In this document: positions 35,940-46,231 of the stretch, in pieces
How positions within the stretch are numbered: the stretch's first letter is position 1
Layout of the letters: the number at the start of each line of letters is the position of its first letter
NCBI GenBank assembly: GCA_015178975.1
Contig: WHVD01000051.1
Coordinates: 1 to 64,000 of the forward strand
DNA from: Hysterangium stoloniferum
Taxonomy: Eukaryota > Basidiomycota > Agaricomycetes > Hysterangiales > Hysterangiaceae
DNA: 64,000 nucleotides
Direction: 5' to 3'
Program-made: the position numbers and the translations under genes
Notes under the pieces: generated by a model
The model's input: the letters and a program-made list of their open reading frames with translations, nothing else
Databases searched by the model: none
What the model was told of the DNA's origin: nothing

Positions 35940-35983
35940 TATATGAACCCGCTGTAGTTGTAGTTACTAGGCAATCAGAATAT
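35940..35983 (+). promoter_or_regulatory. GY2 core promoter and predicted self-primer
   Basis: TATATGAA (35940-35947) lies 33 bp upstream of AATCAGAATAT (35973-35983). That 11-mer is the exact complement of the sequence just after the LTR and is therefore the predicted mRNA 5' end. Confidence 0.65.
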
Positions 35984-36279
35984 CGACTCAGAATACCCTC
36001 ATACATCTGTAACAGTCCCATACTAAGAACCCCCCCCCCCATCCACCTTCGCGTGCGCTCGCCCACTTCCGGCCCCGACCCCTTGGCCCGACGCTCGACT
36101 GGTCCTTCGGTTCCAATCAGTATCTCGCCAAAAGGAGCTCGTTAGGATTAGTCTTCACCCACCCGAAATCTAAGGACACCCTATGGATATTTGCGAGGGC
36201 GCAGCACATAAGCTGAAGCCAAGTCCTTCTGATTGGTCCCTGTCGGCCACCGACATTAGTCAGTTTTCAGTTCTTAACA

Positions 36280-36294
36280 GTATATTCTGATTTC
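36280..36294 (+). other. GY2 primer binding site (self-priming)
   Basis: ATATTCTGATT at 36282-36292, two bases after the LTR, is the complement of AATCAGAATAT at 35973-35983. There is no TGG start as for tRNA primers. Eleven pairs is the length used by Tf1. Confidence 0.7.
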
Positions 36295-36317
36295 ACACTC
36301 ACATTTTCTGTTTAATC

Positions 36318-37616
36318 ATGCCTCCGAGAAGAAATGCCAAGCCAAGCGGCGAAGCAGAATCTTCCACTCTCAAGTCTCCTTTCCTGTATACAGCCTGAGC
36401 TACTCAGAGAACCCCACTACCAGAAACCTCCGAAGAATCTCGCTTTGTGGAGATTACCGGCAATGCTGAAGAAGTATCTGAAGCAACCGAACCCGAAGCA
36501 ACTGAAGAGATTCACAATCAACCAGTTTTGGAACACGAACCCGAGGATGGCGACCAACCTCAGGCTAGTGGCTCCAAGAAGTCTGCAAAAAAGAAACCGG
36601 CTCTCGACCCTGAAGAGACATGGGAATTGTTTTCAGGTACTCTAGGATCCCTTAATGAATTCCTTGAAATCAAGATCAAGGAAAAGGAACCTGGGCAAAC
36701 CCGAGTCAACAAACCCGAGCCATTCATTGGCTCAAACCCGAAGAAATTGCCGACATTTCTTATGCAATGTCGATTCAACTTTCGGGACTGCCCGGCTGCA
36801 TTCGCAACAGATGACCGAAAGGTAAACTTTGCACTCTCATACCTTAAGGATTCCACAGCAGCCTGGTTTGAACCCACATTCTCTGGCCTCACCTCTGAAG
36901 ACCCCGATTGGCTTCATGATTGGGATGCCTTTGTCGAGGAACTCGAAACCAACTTCGGTCCCTACGACCAGACCGGCGATGCCAAAACCACACTTTCTAA
37001 TCTCAAAATGAAAGACACTCAGCGCATCACCGATTACATCGTCCAGTTCAACAACCTCGCCGCGCATTGCGACTGGGGCGATTCGGCCCTCCATTACCAG
37101 TTTTACTCCGGCCTTCCGTCTCGCCTCAAAGATGAAGTTTCCAAAGGAGAGACCAGCAAGCCAAAGACCCTCCCTCTCATGCGTCTGAAAGCCCAAAACG
37201 CAGACGCCCGATACTGGGAACGATGTTCGGAAATTAGTTGCGAAAACCCTTTGGACAAGAAATTGTTGGACAATAAGAACACCAACAAGTCTGGTAATCA
37301 AAACACCAACAGCAGTGGCAACTCGACCTCCGATAAGAAGTCCGAAAACAAAGGGGCTAATGACAAAAAAGGCAAGGGAAAACAGTCGAATAAGTCTCAA
37401 GACAAAGACAAACCCGACTTAACTGGCAAACTCGGCTCCGATGGCAAGCTCCTACCACAGGAAAAGCAACACCAAATGGACAACAACCTTTGTTTGTTGT
37501 GTGCAGATCCCAGACACCGAGTTGCTGCATGCCCAAAAGCCACAAAAGCCCGATCGGCCAATACAGCCACGACCTCACCACTGGCCAAGCTGGCTGCCGA
37601 GTCGAAAAAAGACTAA
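36318..37616 (+). pseudogene. gag: GY2 gag polyprotein
   Basis: Frame of 432 codons from the ATG at 36318 (M-P-P-R-R-N). It carries a single early stop (TGA 36396-36398, likely from CGA); after it the frame is open to 37616. Contents: acidic N-terminus, retrotransposon gag core (FIGSNPKKLPTFLMQCRFNF; YIVQFNNLAAHCDWGD), an asparagine/lysine-rich low-complexity linker and the zinc knuckle CLLCADPRHRVAAC (C-x2-C-x4-H-x4-C, about 37490). GY3 gag has nearly the same length and the same start. The run of six A directly before the stop (37605-37610) is shared with GY3. Confidence 0.9.
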
Positions 37617-40600
37617 GCAACTCTCTGGATTCCGTGCGGTTGGAGAGTTGTGTTGAATCTCCTCGCACACCGGAAAATTGTCACCTTAACGCATCTGCCT
37701 TGTATGATCCTAATTCTTTGTTCATAAATCTTACTTCGGAACCTCTCAGGAATCTCACTTTTCGAGCACTCATAGATTCAGGTTCAACCCATTGTTTTAT
37801 AGATACAAGTTTTTCCCAAAGAAATCAGTTAAAAACCTATGCAATAGACCTGATTCCACTCCGACTCTTCGATGGTACCTCAAACTCTGTAATCTCACAA
37901 GCCTGCGAACTCCGACTTCGGTTCCTGTGTGGAACCTTTCAGACAGTTACGTTTTTTGTAACACAGTTGGACCCGAGTTGCTCCGTGGTTCTAGGACATA
38001 ACTGGCTCACCCGCTACAATCCGTTGATTGATTGGGTATTGGGCAGTATCCATTTCCGAACCCTGTCGGCACCCGATACGACTGGTCCGTTTCCACCTGT
38101 TTCGGCAAATATGGCCTCTACAGCACCTCCGGCCCCCGTGGCAAATCCGAGCTCTCCGCCACCTGTCTCTCTAATAAACACCGCAGCCTTTATGAGAGCC
38201 ATCAAGTTGGACGGCTCCCGAGCATTTACAGTCAATCTTAAAGTTGACGAAGTCACCGGTCGCTTTGCATCCCCGGTGGCCGAACTGATCGCAGATTTGG
38301 AAGGTCTTCCCAAAAAATACCATGAATCTGCAGATGTCTTCAGTAAACAAAAAGCAGATCGACTCGCCCCTCACAGGCCTTACGATTTGAAAATTGATAT
38401 TGAAGATGGTTCACATCCGCCCCTAGGCCCAGTTTATCCTCTCTCGCAGTCTGAATTATCGGCTATCCGAGATTTCTTGGACGAAAATTTGCTATAGGTT
38501 TTATCCGACCCTCAAAGTCTCCTTATGGAGCCTCTGTCCTATTTGTTCGAAAAAAAGACGGTTCCCTTCAACTTTGCGTTGATTTTCGAGGACTAAATGC
38601 AATCACTCGAAAAGACAAGTACCCATTACCACTAATCTCCAATTTACTCGATGCCCCTCAGAAGGCCCGAATCTATACAAAGATAGATCTCAAGCATGCC
38701 TATCATTTGGTTCAGATCACTGAAGGCAACGAATGGAAAACGGCTTTTCGCACTCGCAATGGCTCCTTTGAATGGTTAGTAATGCCTTTCAGCCTCACCA
38801 ACACTCCGTCGGTCTTTCAACGTTTTATCAACGACGTTTTCTCCGACCCCCTCGACGTTTTTGTCATTGTGTACTTAGACGACATCCTCATATTCTCTGA
38901 AGATCCTACACTTCATGACGAACACGTTTGTGAAGTTCTCTGAAGACTCCGAAAACATGGTCTTTTTGCAAATGGTAAAAAATGTTCTTTTGATATCGAC
39001 ACAGTTGAATATTTAGGGTTTATGATGGGACCTGACGGTCTCTGCATGGACAACTCTAAAATTCAAGTCATTCAAGATTGGCCAGAACCCCGAAAGGTTA
39101 AGGATATTCAATCCTTTTTAGGCTTCGCCAATTTTTATCGTCATTTCACAACTACTCAAAAATTACCATTCCGCTCACTCGTCTTACTCGCAAAGACGCC
39201 CCATGGATTTTCTCCGAAGAATGCCGATCGGCATTCCAGGAGTTGAAAAGTGCGTTTACATCTGCCCCTATTTTGTCGCACTGGAAGCCCGACGTTCAAC
39301 TCATCGTGGAAACTGATGCCTCGGACTATGCGCTTGCTGCGATATTGTCCATTCTGGACACTGATGGTGAAGTACACCCAGTAGCTTTTCTGTCTCGCAC
39401 ATTTTCGGCACCCAAACTCAACTATGACGTTCACGATAAGGAACTACTCGCAATATTTGAAGCTTTCAAGACATGGCGACATTATTTGGAAGGCTCGGCC
39501 CACCTGGTAGATGTTATTACAGACCACAAAAATTTAGTTTACTTTTCAACCACAAAACTTCTCACCTGTCGACAAGCTCGATGGTCCGAATACCTCTCTG
39601 CTTTCAACATGGTAATTCGGTTCTGCCCCGGCCACCTTGGTGGAAAACCCGACGCTATGACTAGATGATGGGACGTCTATCCTAAAGAGGGGAGTAGCGA
39701 CTACGCCACAGTTAATCCGCATAATTTCAAGCCTATGTTTTCATCAGAACAACTGTCCGCATCTATCTGAGCCACTTACCTCATTCATCCAGTCTTGCGA
39801 AGTGTTATCCTTATGGATACCGAAAAATTACATCAAGACATTCTATCGGCAATTCCATTAGACCCAGTCACCAAAGCACACCTTGATAACCCGTCCGACC
39901 CCGATCAACCCCGATGGTCATTAGACTCACAAGGTTTCATTAGACTTGACAATCACATTTATGTACCGGACTCCGACACCCTTCGGCTGCGAATCCTACA
40001 ACATAAGCACGACCACCCAATCTTAGGACATTTTGGCCTCAATAAGACCCTCTCACTCATTAGAAGAGAATATACATGGCCCGGCATCCGAGATTTTGTT
40101 AAGCACTATTGTAAATCCTGTACTACATGTTTACGCTCTAAATCACAGCGACACAAACCATATGGCCTACTCAAACAATTACCGATACCAGAAAAACCTT
40201 GGAACTCAATTTCTATGGATTTCATCGAGCACCTCCCGGCATCCGAAGGTCACACAGCAATCCTAGTTGTTGTGGATCGGCTCACAAAACAAAGTATTTT
40301 CATTCCAACATATGACACGATAACATCTGTACAGTTAGCTGAACTATTCGTCACCCATGTATTTTCCAAGCATGGCATTCCATCGCATCTCACATCCGAT
40401 CACGGATCCGAGTTTGTCTCTCACTTCTTTAGGTCACTTGGGAAAGCACTAGACATGAAGCTACACTTCACTTCCGGCTATCACCCGGAAGGCGATGGCC
40501 AAACTGAACGCATGAATCAAACCTTGGAACAATACATCCGTGTCTATTGCAACTATCAACAAGACAATTGGAAATCACTACTACCGCTAGCCGAATTCGC

Positions 40601-41297
40601 ATATAACAATGCACCAAATGCCACTACTGGCATTTCACCTTTCTTCACAAATAAAGGCTACAACCCCAACATTGCAATCCACCCGGAATGTGATCTCACA
40701 TCCGCCTGTGCTCAAGACTTTGTTATAAACCTTGACGAGCTACATCAAGAACTTCGTAAAACTATCGCAATGGCTCAAGAATGATACCAACGGTCTGCAG
40801 ATAAGAACTGACTTCTGCCTCCTGACTTTAAGATCGGAGACCGAGTATTCGTTAAAGCTGAGTTTTTCCGAACTACTAGACCCTCTAAGAAGCTCTCTGA
40901 AAAATATTTAGGTCCTTTTGAAGTTATAGCACAAGCCGGCACACTTTCATGGACGCTTCGGCTCCCCGACAACATGTGTGCAGTGCACCCGGTATTTCAT
41001 GTATCTACGTTAGAACCTTGTGTTCCTAACAGTATACCGGATCACATACAACCACTACCTCCACCCGTGATTATTGATGGGGAACCCGAATTTGAGATAT
41101 CAGAGATCCTAGACTCCAAAATCAACAATTGCCGACGCTCATGCAAATTACTTTATTTGGTCAAATGGGCTGGCTATGAAGGTACAGATGAAGAAACTTC
41201 ATGGATCCTAGCTACCGAGCTTGGTAATGCCTCGGAAATCCTTTTAGGGTTTCACCAAGCTTATCCGAACAAACCCGGTCCTCTCAATTCTTTATAA
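37490..41297 (+). pseudogene. pol: GY2 pol polyprotein (PR-RT-RH-INT-chromodomain)
   Basis: Overlaps gag in the -1 frame. Protease ALIDSGSTHCFID (about 37770); [15 protein letters not shown] (about 38860); RNase H with ETDASDYALAAIL (about 39310) and DHKNLVYFST (about 39520); integrase zinc finger H-x..H..CTTC (about 40010-40130), core MDFIEHLPASEG, LTSDHGSEFVS and GQTERMNQTLEQ; chromodomain LLYLVKWAGYEGTDEETSW (about 41150-41210). Lesions: frameshifts near 38494 and 39155, stops at 38941, 39666, 39769, 40782 and 40810. Compared with GY3 most stops are transitions. Confidence 0.9.
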
Positions 41298-41395
41298 GTC
41301 CATCATGCGGTATCCGACCTTTTCTCGACTATGCCTTATGATTTCACGCTATGATTTGTTTGTTTAAAAAAAAAAAAAAACAATCTATTTACTAT

Positions 41396-42363
41396 CTAAG
41401 TTTCTTCCTCTCCAGCCTCCGAACCCTCTCCCGCACCAACAGCCACCGATACCGCACCACCGACCTTTTCTGACACCCCAATCTTGTGCCCAATTCCATC
41501 GCAACTCGAGACTTCCAAGTATTGCTCAAGCTGACCTCCAAGAGACTCGATAATGCTGGTCTGCTTCTCCAACCCGACACCCAAAAGTCGCAAGTGCTCG
41601 GTCATGAGCCCTTGATGTCGCAGAGTCTTGTATCGGAACCAAGTCGTCTCCGAGAAGTATGTCCGCATAAGGCGGTTTTGCTCTTCTAGAGCATCAGCCT
41701 GTCGCTCCTGGAACGATCCATCGGCCCCCGGGAAGACACACCCAAGCTTCTGATCAGCGCACTCTTGACAAGTGCAGCCCCAACCATTGGCCCGGGGATG
41801 ACAGGTTTGACCCCGTTTCATGCACCGATTGCACTTAGGGTCGTTTTCAGGCCCCACCTTGGGGGCCTGCTTTTGTTTCTATAGGAAAATTATTTAGGAA
41901 AGTTTTTATTTAGGGAAAACTGAACCCACCTTGGGGCTCGACGGCCCCGGTGCATCCTCCTCATCCTCCTCTCCCTCTTCGTCATCCGACTCCGAAGGCG
42001 TCACAGCCTTGCGCTAACAATGTATGTCAGTAAGGTTCGCAAAAGATACCGGAGCCGACTTACCTTTCCCTCCCGCTTCTTTTTTGTCGCCTCCTCCCGC
42101 ACCCGATCGGCCTCCTGTTGCTTATTCTTTGCAAGCACTGCTTCCCAGTGCTTACGTGCGGCCTCTTCCACCGCCTGTTTCTTCTCCTCGGCCTTGATGG
42201 CCGCCAACTCCTCCTTCTCCTTCCGCTCCTCCTCTTCACGTGCCTTTCTCTTCTGCTTGAGTATACGCTGACGCTCCTGCATGTTCACCGTACCACTCGG
42301 GACCGACATGGGTGCAACTGTTAACCTAACTGGGAAGGGTTTCGACCCCGAGCCTATGGTCAT
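41396..42363 (-). CDS. Antisense spliced gene of GY2: coiled-coil protein with paired C-x2-C-x6-C motifs
   Basis: Encoded opposite to gag-pol between the chromodomain and the 3' LTR. Three exons: 42363-42064, 42013-41930, 41878-41396. The introns are 50 and 51 bp (GTAAGT..TTAG and GTGGGT..ATAG); both fall between codons, giving 288 aa without a stop. Residues about 28-98 are a highly charged coiled coil (RQRILKQKRKAREEEERKEK and on), residues 101-128 an acidic linker (ESDDEEGEEDEED). From about residue 143 comes a cysteine cluster, CNRCMKRGQTC then CQECADQKLGC, resembling zinc-binding clusters of fungal regulators. The C-terminal part has a second helical region. The ATG sits in an ACCACCATGACC context, 57 bp below a TATA box. 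GY3 has a decayed homologue with identical intron positions. It converges on pol, the two stop codons being about 100 bp apart. Function unknown; possibly a DNA- or chromatin-binding regulator, or a Gag partner. Confidence 0.75.
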
Positions 42364-42412
42364 GGTGGTTAAGGGAAGAGAAGTAGAATTTCAAGCGCCA
42401 GGACCCCTCGAA

Positions 42413-42457
42413 TTTTTATATGTAAAATTTTGCCGAGTCACATGATGTTTTGACACA
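42413..42457 (-). promoter_or_regulatory. Promoter of the GY2 antisense gene
   Basis: On the minus strand TGTGTCAAAACATCATGTGA (42457-42438) is followed by TATAAAAA (42420-42413), a CT-rich stretch and the ATG at 42363. The 20-mer matches the GY3 counterpart (49929-49948) at 17 of 20 positions, and the TATA-to-ATG distance is 57 against 58 bp. Confidence 0.6.
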
Positions 42458-42537
42458 CCCAGCCGTACCCGACAAGTTTTTACGTACGGGATCTAGATTT
42501 TCGGCCTCCTTGGGATTTCGGCCAAAAGGGGAGATAC

Positions 42538-43270
42538 TGTTATGACCGTGCCGCAACCCTATCAGTCCCGAGGTTATCACCACTTATCAATGTTTTCAAG
42601 TCACCATTTTGGAAACCATCGGCCCCAAAGCTGACGTATGTTTTCGCGAAGATCAAACTCCGTTTACGCCCACATCAAAATAACTCGTATTGTCTGGTCA
42701 AACTTTTGATATGTCCCTTTTATTATGTTGATCCGTTCAATCTTATGTTTCACATATGTCTATCTATATTTGTAGTCCTTGAACTATTTCTTTTTATCAT
42801 AATCCCACTCTCGGTTATCATCGGCCTCCGAACTAATCATAAACTTCCCGTTCCTAGTCAAGCTTATTGTTAATGCCATTTTCTGCCCTTCTCCCCATTA
42901 GTATTTTCTAGACACCTGTTACTTGTATATGAACCCGCTGTAGTTGTAGTTACTAGGCAATCAGAATATCGACTCAGAATACCCTCATATGTCTGTAACA
43001 GTCCCATACTAAGAACCCCCCCCCCCCCCCATCCGCCTTTGCGTGCACTCGCCCACTTCTGGCCCCGACCCCTTGGCCCGACACTTGACTGGTCCTTCGG
43101 TTCAAATCGGTATCTCGCCAAAAGGAGCTCATTAGGATTAGTCTTCGCCCGCCCGAAATCTAAGGACACCCTATGGATATTTGCGAGGGTGCAGCACATA
43201 AGCTGAAGCCAAGTCCTTCCGATTGGTCCCTGTCGGCCACCGACATTTAGTCAGTTTTCAGTTCTTAACA
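42538..43270 (+). repeat. GY2 3' LTR (LTR5)
   Basis: 733 bp, TGTTATGACC to GTTCTTAACA. TATA box at 42926-42933; conserved block at 43183-43216; hairpin TGTCGG-CCA-CCGACA at 43231-43245. A run of C at about 43016-43030 is longer than in the 5' copy. Confidence 0.95.
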
Positions 43271-43718
43271 CTATCTAAAGTAGAATAGAGAGCTAAAACA
43301 AATAAGGAGAATCAACTATGAAGTACAATTCTGAGGGACTGCTCGAGTGTAGAAGAGAATAACAAGAGAGTCAAATAACAGAGTAGCATGGATGTAGTCC
43401 ATGCAAATTGAGATAAAAGTGGAGTTTCGACTAGTATAGTTTGAAACTCTGATTGCATCGATAGTCAAAGCCTGTCTGTGATGGTCAAGACGATACCCCA
43501 ATCACAACTTACAGGACACTAATCAGTGTCTGGGTAAGTCGTGGTTGCGGGGTAAAAAGTGTCTGAGTTCTAACTACGGGCACTAGAATACATAAGTTTG
43601 GCATGTATGTGCCCACAAGAGTCGATGTACCACATACATAGGTCATCAAACTAATTATAAGTGTATAATAAAATAGAGAGAAAGTAGAAATAATAATAGA
43701 AATATAGTATGAGCTCAT

Positions 43719-44763
43719 TGTTAAGAACTGGAAACTGACGGATGTCGGCAGACCGACGGGGACCGAACGGAAGGACTTGGCTTCAGCTTATGTGCTGCGC
43801 CCTCGCAAGTTACCATCAGGTGTCCTTAAATTTCGGGCAGGCGAAAACTAGTCCTGTCAAGTAAACCTCTCGGTAAACTACCGATCGGAAACCGAAGGAT
43901 AAGTTGAGGGTTGGGTTGAGGGGTCGGAGACCAAGAGTCGGAGACTGAGAGAGTCGGAGACTGAGAGAGTCGGAGACTGAGAGAGTCGGAGACTGAGAGA
44001 GTCGGAGACTGAGAGAGTCGGAGACTGAGAGAGTCGGAGACTGAGAGAGTCGGAGACTGAGAGAGTCGGAGACTGAGAGAGTCGGAGACTGAGAGAGTCG
44101 GAGACTGAGAGTTGGAGACTGAGTGGACTGAGACGGTCGGAGACTGAGAGTTGGAGACTGAGAGTGTCGGGGACTGAGAGTCGGAGATTAGAGGTTGAAG
44201 TCGTAAATGTAGGTTGAATCATAAATCGGATGGAGTCGGAATGTGGTGGTCGTGAATAGATAATGGAGTCGGAAATTAGAGGGTATCTAAGTTGATCTAA
44301 GTCGATATTCTGATTATCTAGTAGTTACATTACAATGGGTCTTATATACAAGTTATCGGCGTCTAGAAACTACTAACTAAGGGAAGAGCGGAAAACGGCA
44401 TTGACAAATAAGCTTGACTAGGAACCGGAAAGTTACGATAAGTTCGGAAGCCAAGATTTAGCCGAGAGCGGAATTACAAGAAAAGGGAATAGTCCACGGG
44501 CTACAGGTATATATGGGCATATGTGAAACATAGAGTAAAACGGATCATCATAATGAAAGGGGACGTATCAAAGCATAACCAGATGGTAGAGTATATTTTG
44601 ACAGGGGCGTAAACGAGGTTTGATCGCCGTGAAGGTATACGTCAGTGTCGGTGTTCCGAAGGTTGCCGAAATGATGACTTGATCAATAACTTCGAACATT
44701 GATAGACTGTAGTATTCTCGGAGACCATCGGGTTGCGACATGGGTTACGACACGGTCGTAACA
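43719..44763 (-). repeat. Solo LTR5 (GY2 family), enlarged by a tandem array
   Basis: Reverse orientation, TGTTAAGAAC to GTCGTAACA on plus, duplication CTCAT (43714-43718 and 44764-44768). It is 1045 bp instead of about 740 because of the repeat array at 43935-44110 and flanking degenerate units. Confidence 0.92.
43935..44110. repeat. 16-bp tandem repeat, 11 units
   Basis: Unit GAGTCGGAGACTGAGA repeated 11 times without interruption, then degenerate units to about 44190. Other LTR5 and LTR2 copies have only short GAGTCG-like runs here. It produces a meaningless Leu/Ser-rich open frame. Confidence 0.95.
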
Positions 44764-45088
44764 CTCATCCAGACTATATTTCCTGAGTATATTTCACTGT
44801 ACCTCTCACAATGACTGACCACACTACCCCACCTACAATGACAAGTACCTCGGCACTGACTGCCACAAAGGTTTTTTACTTCCTGACAATGTTCACTTCT
44901 TCACGAGTGACCCTAACCAACGAAGAAAATTCCCAACTTCTATCAGGGTTTGGAGGGGATATCATCCAGCCAACCCTGCGATGCCCTCCAGCTCCACCCA
45001 CCTCTCTCCACCTCCATCCATTTTGCCCCCACTGCAGCACTTCACACCCTTTTCAGAGCTGCCAGGAAGTCTTGAGCCATCCACCACT

Positions 45089-45723
45089 TGTGAAGAGTGG
45101 TGGAAGTTCTAACCGTTCTATATATGAAGAATATCGACCATTTAAGTATGATATGTAGATGTACTGACTGTCTAAGTCTAATACAGACCGGACAGGTATT
45201 GACTACTTAGTTCAATACGATCGAGTGAAGTAGCTATCTAAAGTAAGGTAGAGAGCTAGAATGAATACAGGGAATCGACTGTTAAGTGCGATTCCAGGTG
45301 ACTACTCAAGTGTGAAAAAGAGTAATGAGAGAGTTGAATGGTTGAGTAGTGCAGATGTAGTCCGTGTGGATTGATATATAGATAGAGTTTTGACTGGTAC
45401 AGTTCAAAACTCTGATTGCATGGATGGTTGAAGCCCATATATAACGGTCAAGACGATACCCCAATCACAACTTATGGGACACTAACTGGGTGTCTGGGTA
45501 AGTTGTGGTTGTGGGGTAAAAAGTATCTGAGTTTAAACTATGGGCACTAGAATACATAAGTCTGGCATGTATGCACCCACAAGAGTCGATGTACCGCATA
45601 CATAGGTCGTCAAACTAATTATAAGAGTATAATAGAATAGAGAGAGAGTAGAAATAATAAAGGAAATATAGTATGAGCTCATCAGACTATATTTCCTGAG
45701 TATATTTCGCCATACCTCTCACA
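45089..45723 (-). repeat. Solo LTR, family I
   Basis: 635 bp reverse copy, TGTGAAGAGT to CCTCTCACA, duplication CCACT (45084-45088 and 45724-45728), within ORF3 of copy C. Confidence 0.95.
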
Positions 45724-46231
45724 CCACTGACCTGCCTCCTCTTCCCCCTATACCATTACCTCTCCCCTCCACAGGATCTTCCCTCATACCCCGCCCTCAC
45801 CCATGCCCAAGCCCTCTCCAGCACCACGGCCAACTCCACCCTCCCTCACATCACCTGACCCCCTTGTCGCCTGCTCTACCCTGATGCCATTGTTCTCTAT
45901 GGTGTCAGACACATCCCTCATTCTTCTGCCAGTTCGGAGTCCACTGCCCACCTCTCCCTGCTCACCTTGCATTTCCCTGGGAAGCCCCATTCATCAACCT
46001 GATATTACATTGATGGATGTTGATCACCCTATTCAGGAAGTCCTCAAGGAGCCTCCCCCAGTCATGGATGTCTTTGAGGAACCCCCCCCAGCCACAGAGG
46101 TCTTCGAGGAACCTCCCCCCGCCATGGAAGTTTTTGAGGAGCCTCCCCCCTTAAGTGAAAAGGCAAAGGGGAAGCAGAGGGCTGATGTCCAGGATGACGA
46201 GCCCCTTGCCATTGACCCCTTTCTGGCTGAC

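Larger units (their letters stand above)
34917..36279 (+). repeat. GY2 5' LTR (LTR5), with a nested family-I LTR
   Basis: TGTTACGACC to GTTCTTAACA; about 728 bp once the insertion at 35306-35935 is removed. Near its 3' end are a conserved block (GCGAGGGCGCAGC, then AAGCTGAAGCCAAGTCC) and a TGTCGG/CCGACA hairpin. Confidence 0.93.
34917..43270 (+). mobile_element. GY2: Tf1/sushi-like chromovirus with an antisense accessory gene
   Basis: 8.35 kb including a nested LTR. LTRs of about 730 bp (TGTTACGACC to CAGTTCTTAACA), self-priming primer site, gag, -1 pol (PR-RT-RH-INT-chromodomain), an opposite-strand spliced gene, polypurine tract (AAAAGGGGAGATAC), 3' LTR. Target duplication CTATC (34912-34916 and 43271-43275) inside the 5' LTR of copy B. 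Pol is broken, but the antisense gene is intact. Confidence 0.95.
21838..44810 (-). mobile_element. Family-I chromovirus copy B with nested insertions
   Basis: Minus-strand order: 5' LTR (44810-34767, itself holding GY2 and a solo LTR), tRNA-type primer site, gag, protease, RT, RNase H, integrase, chromodomain, ORF3, 3' LTR (22472-21838). Internal region about 10.2 kb after subtracting nested LTRs at 24625-25229 and 29986-31445. The flanks (GACAT left, ATGAC right) do not match, and the right flank is ORF3 of another copy (C), so at least one LTR has recombined with a neighbouring copy. Confidence 0.82.
34767..44810 (-). repeat. 5' LTR of family-I copy B, in three pieces
   Basis: Pieces 34767-34916, 43271-43718 and 44764-44810 join to one reverse LTR. 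It is split by GY2 (34917-43270) and by a solo LTR5 (43719-44763). The right flank is ORF3 of copy C, not the expected target copy. Confidence 0.88.

Noticed and set aside
36837..37400. 187-codon open frame opposite to GY2 gag
   Set aside because: Shadow of the gag frame. It has no conserved counterpart opposite GY3 gag beyond what gag conservation forces, and no promoter or introns, unlike the gene at 41396-42363.
43935..44110. CRISPR-like repeat array
   Set aside because: Units are contiguous without spacers, and the organism is a fungus.
43878..44222. Leu/Ser-rich minus-strand open frame of 114 codons
   Set aside because: It is only the translation of the 16-bp tandem array inside an LTR.
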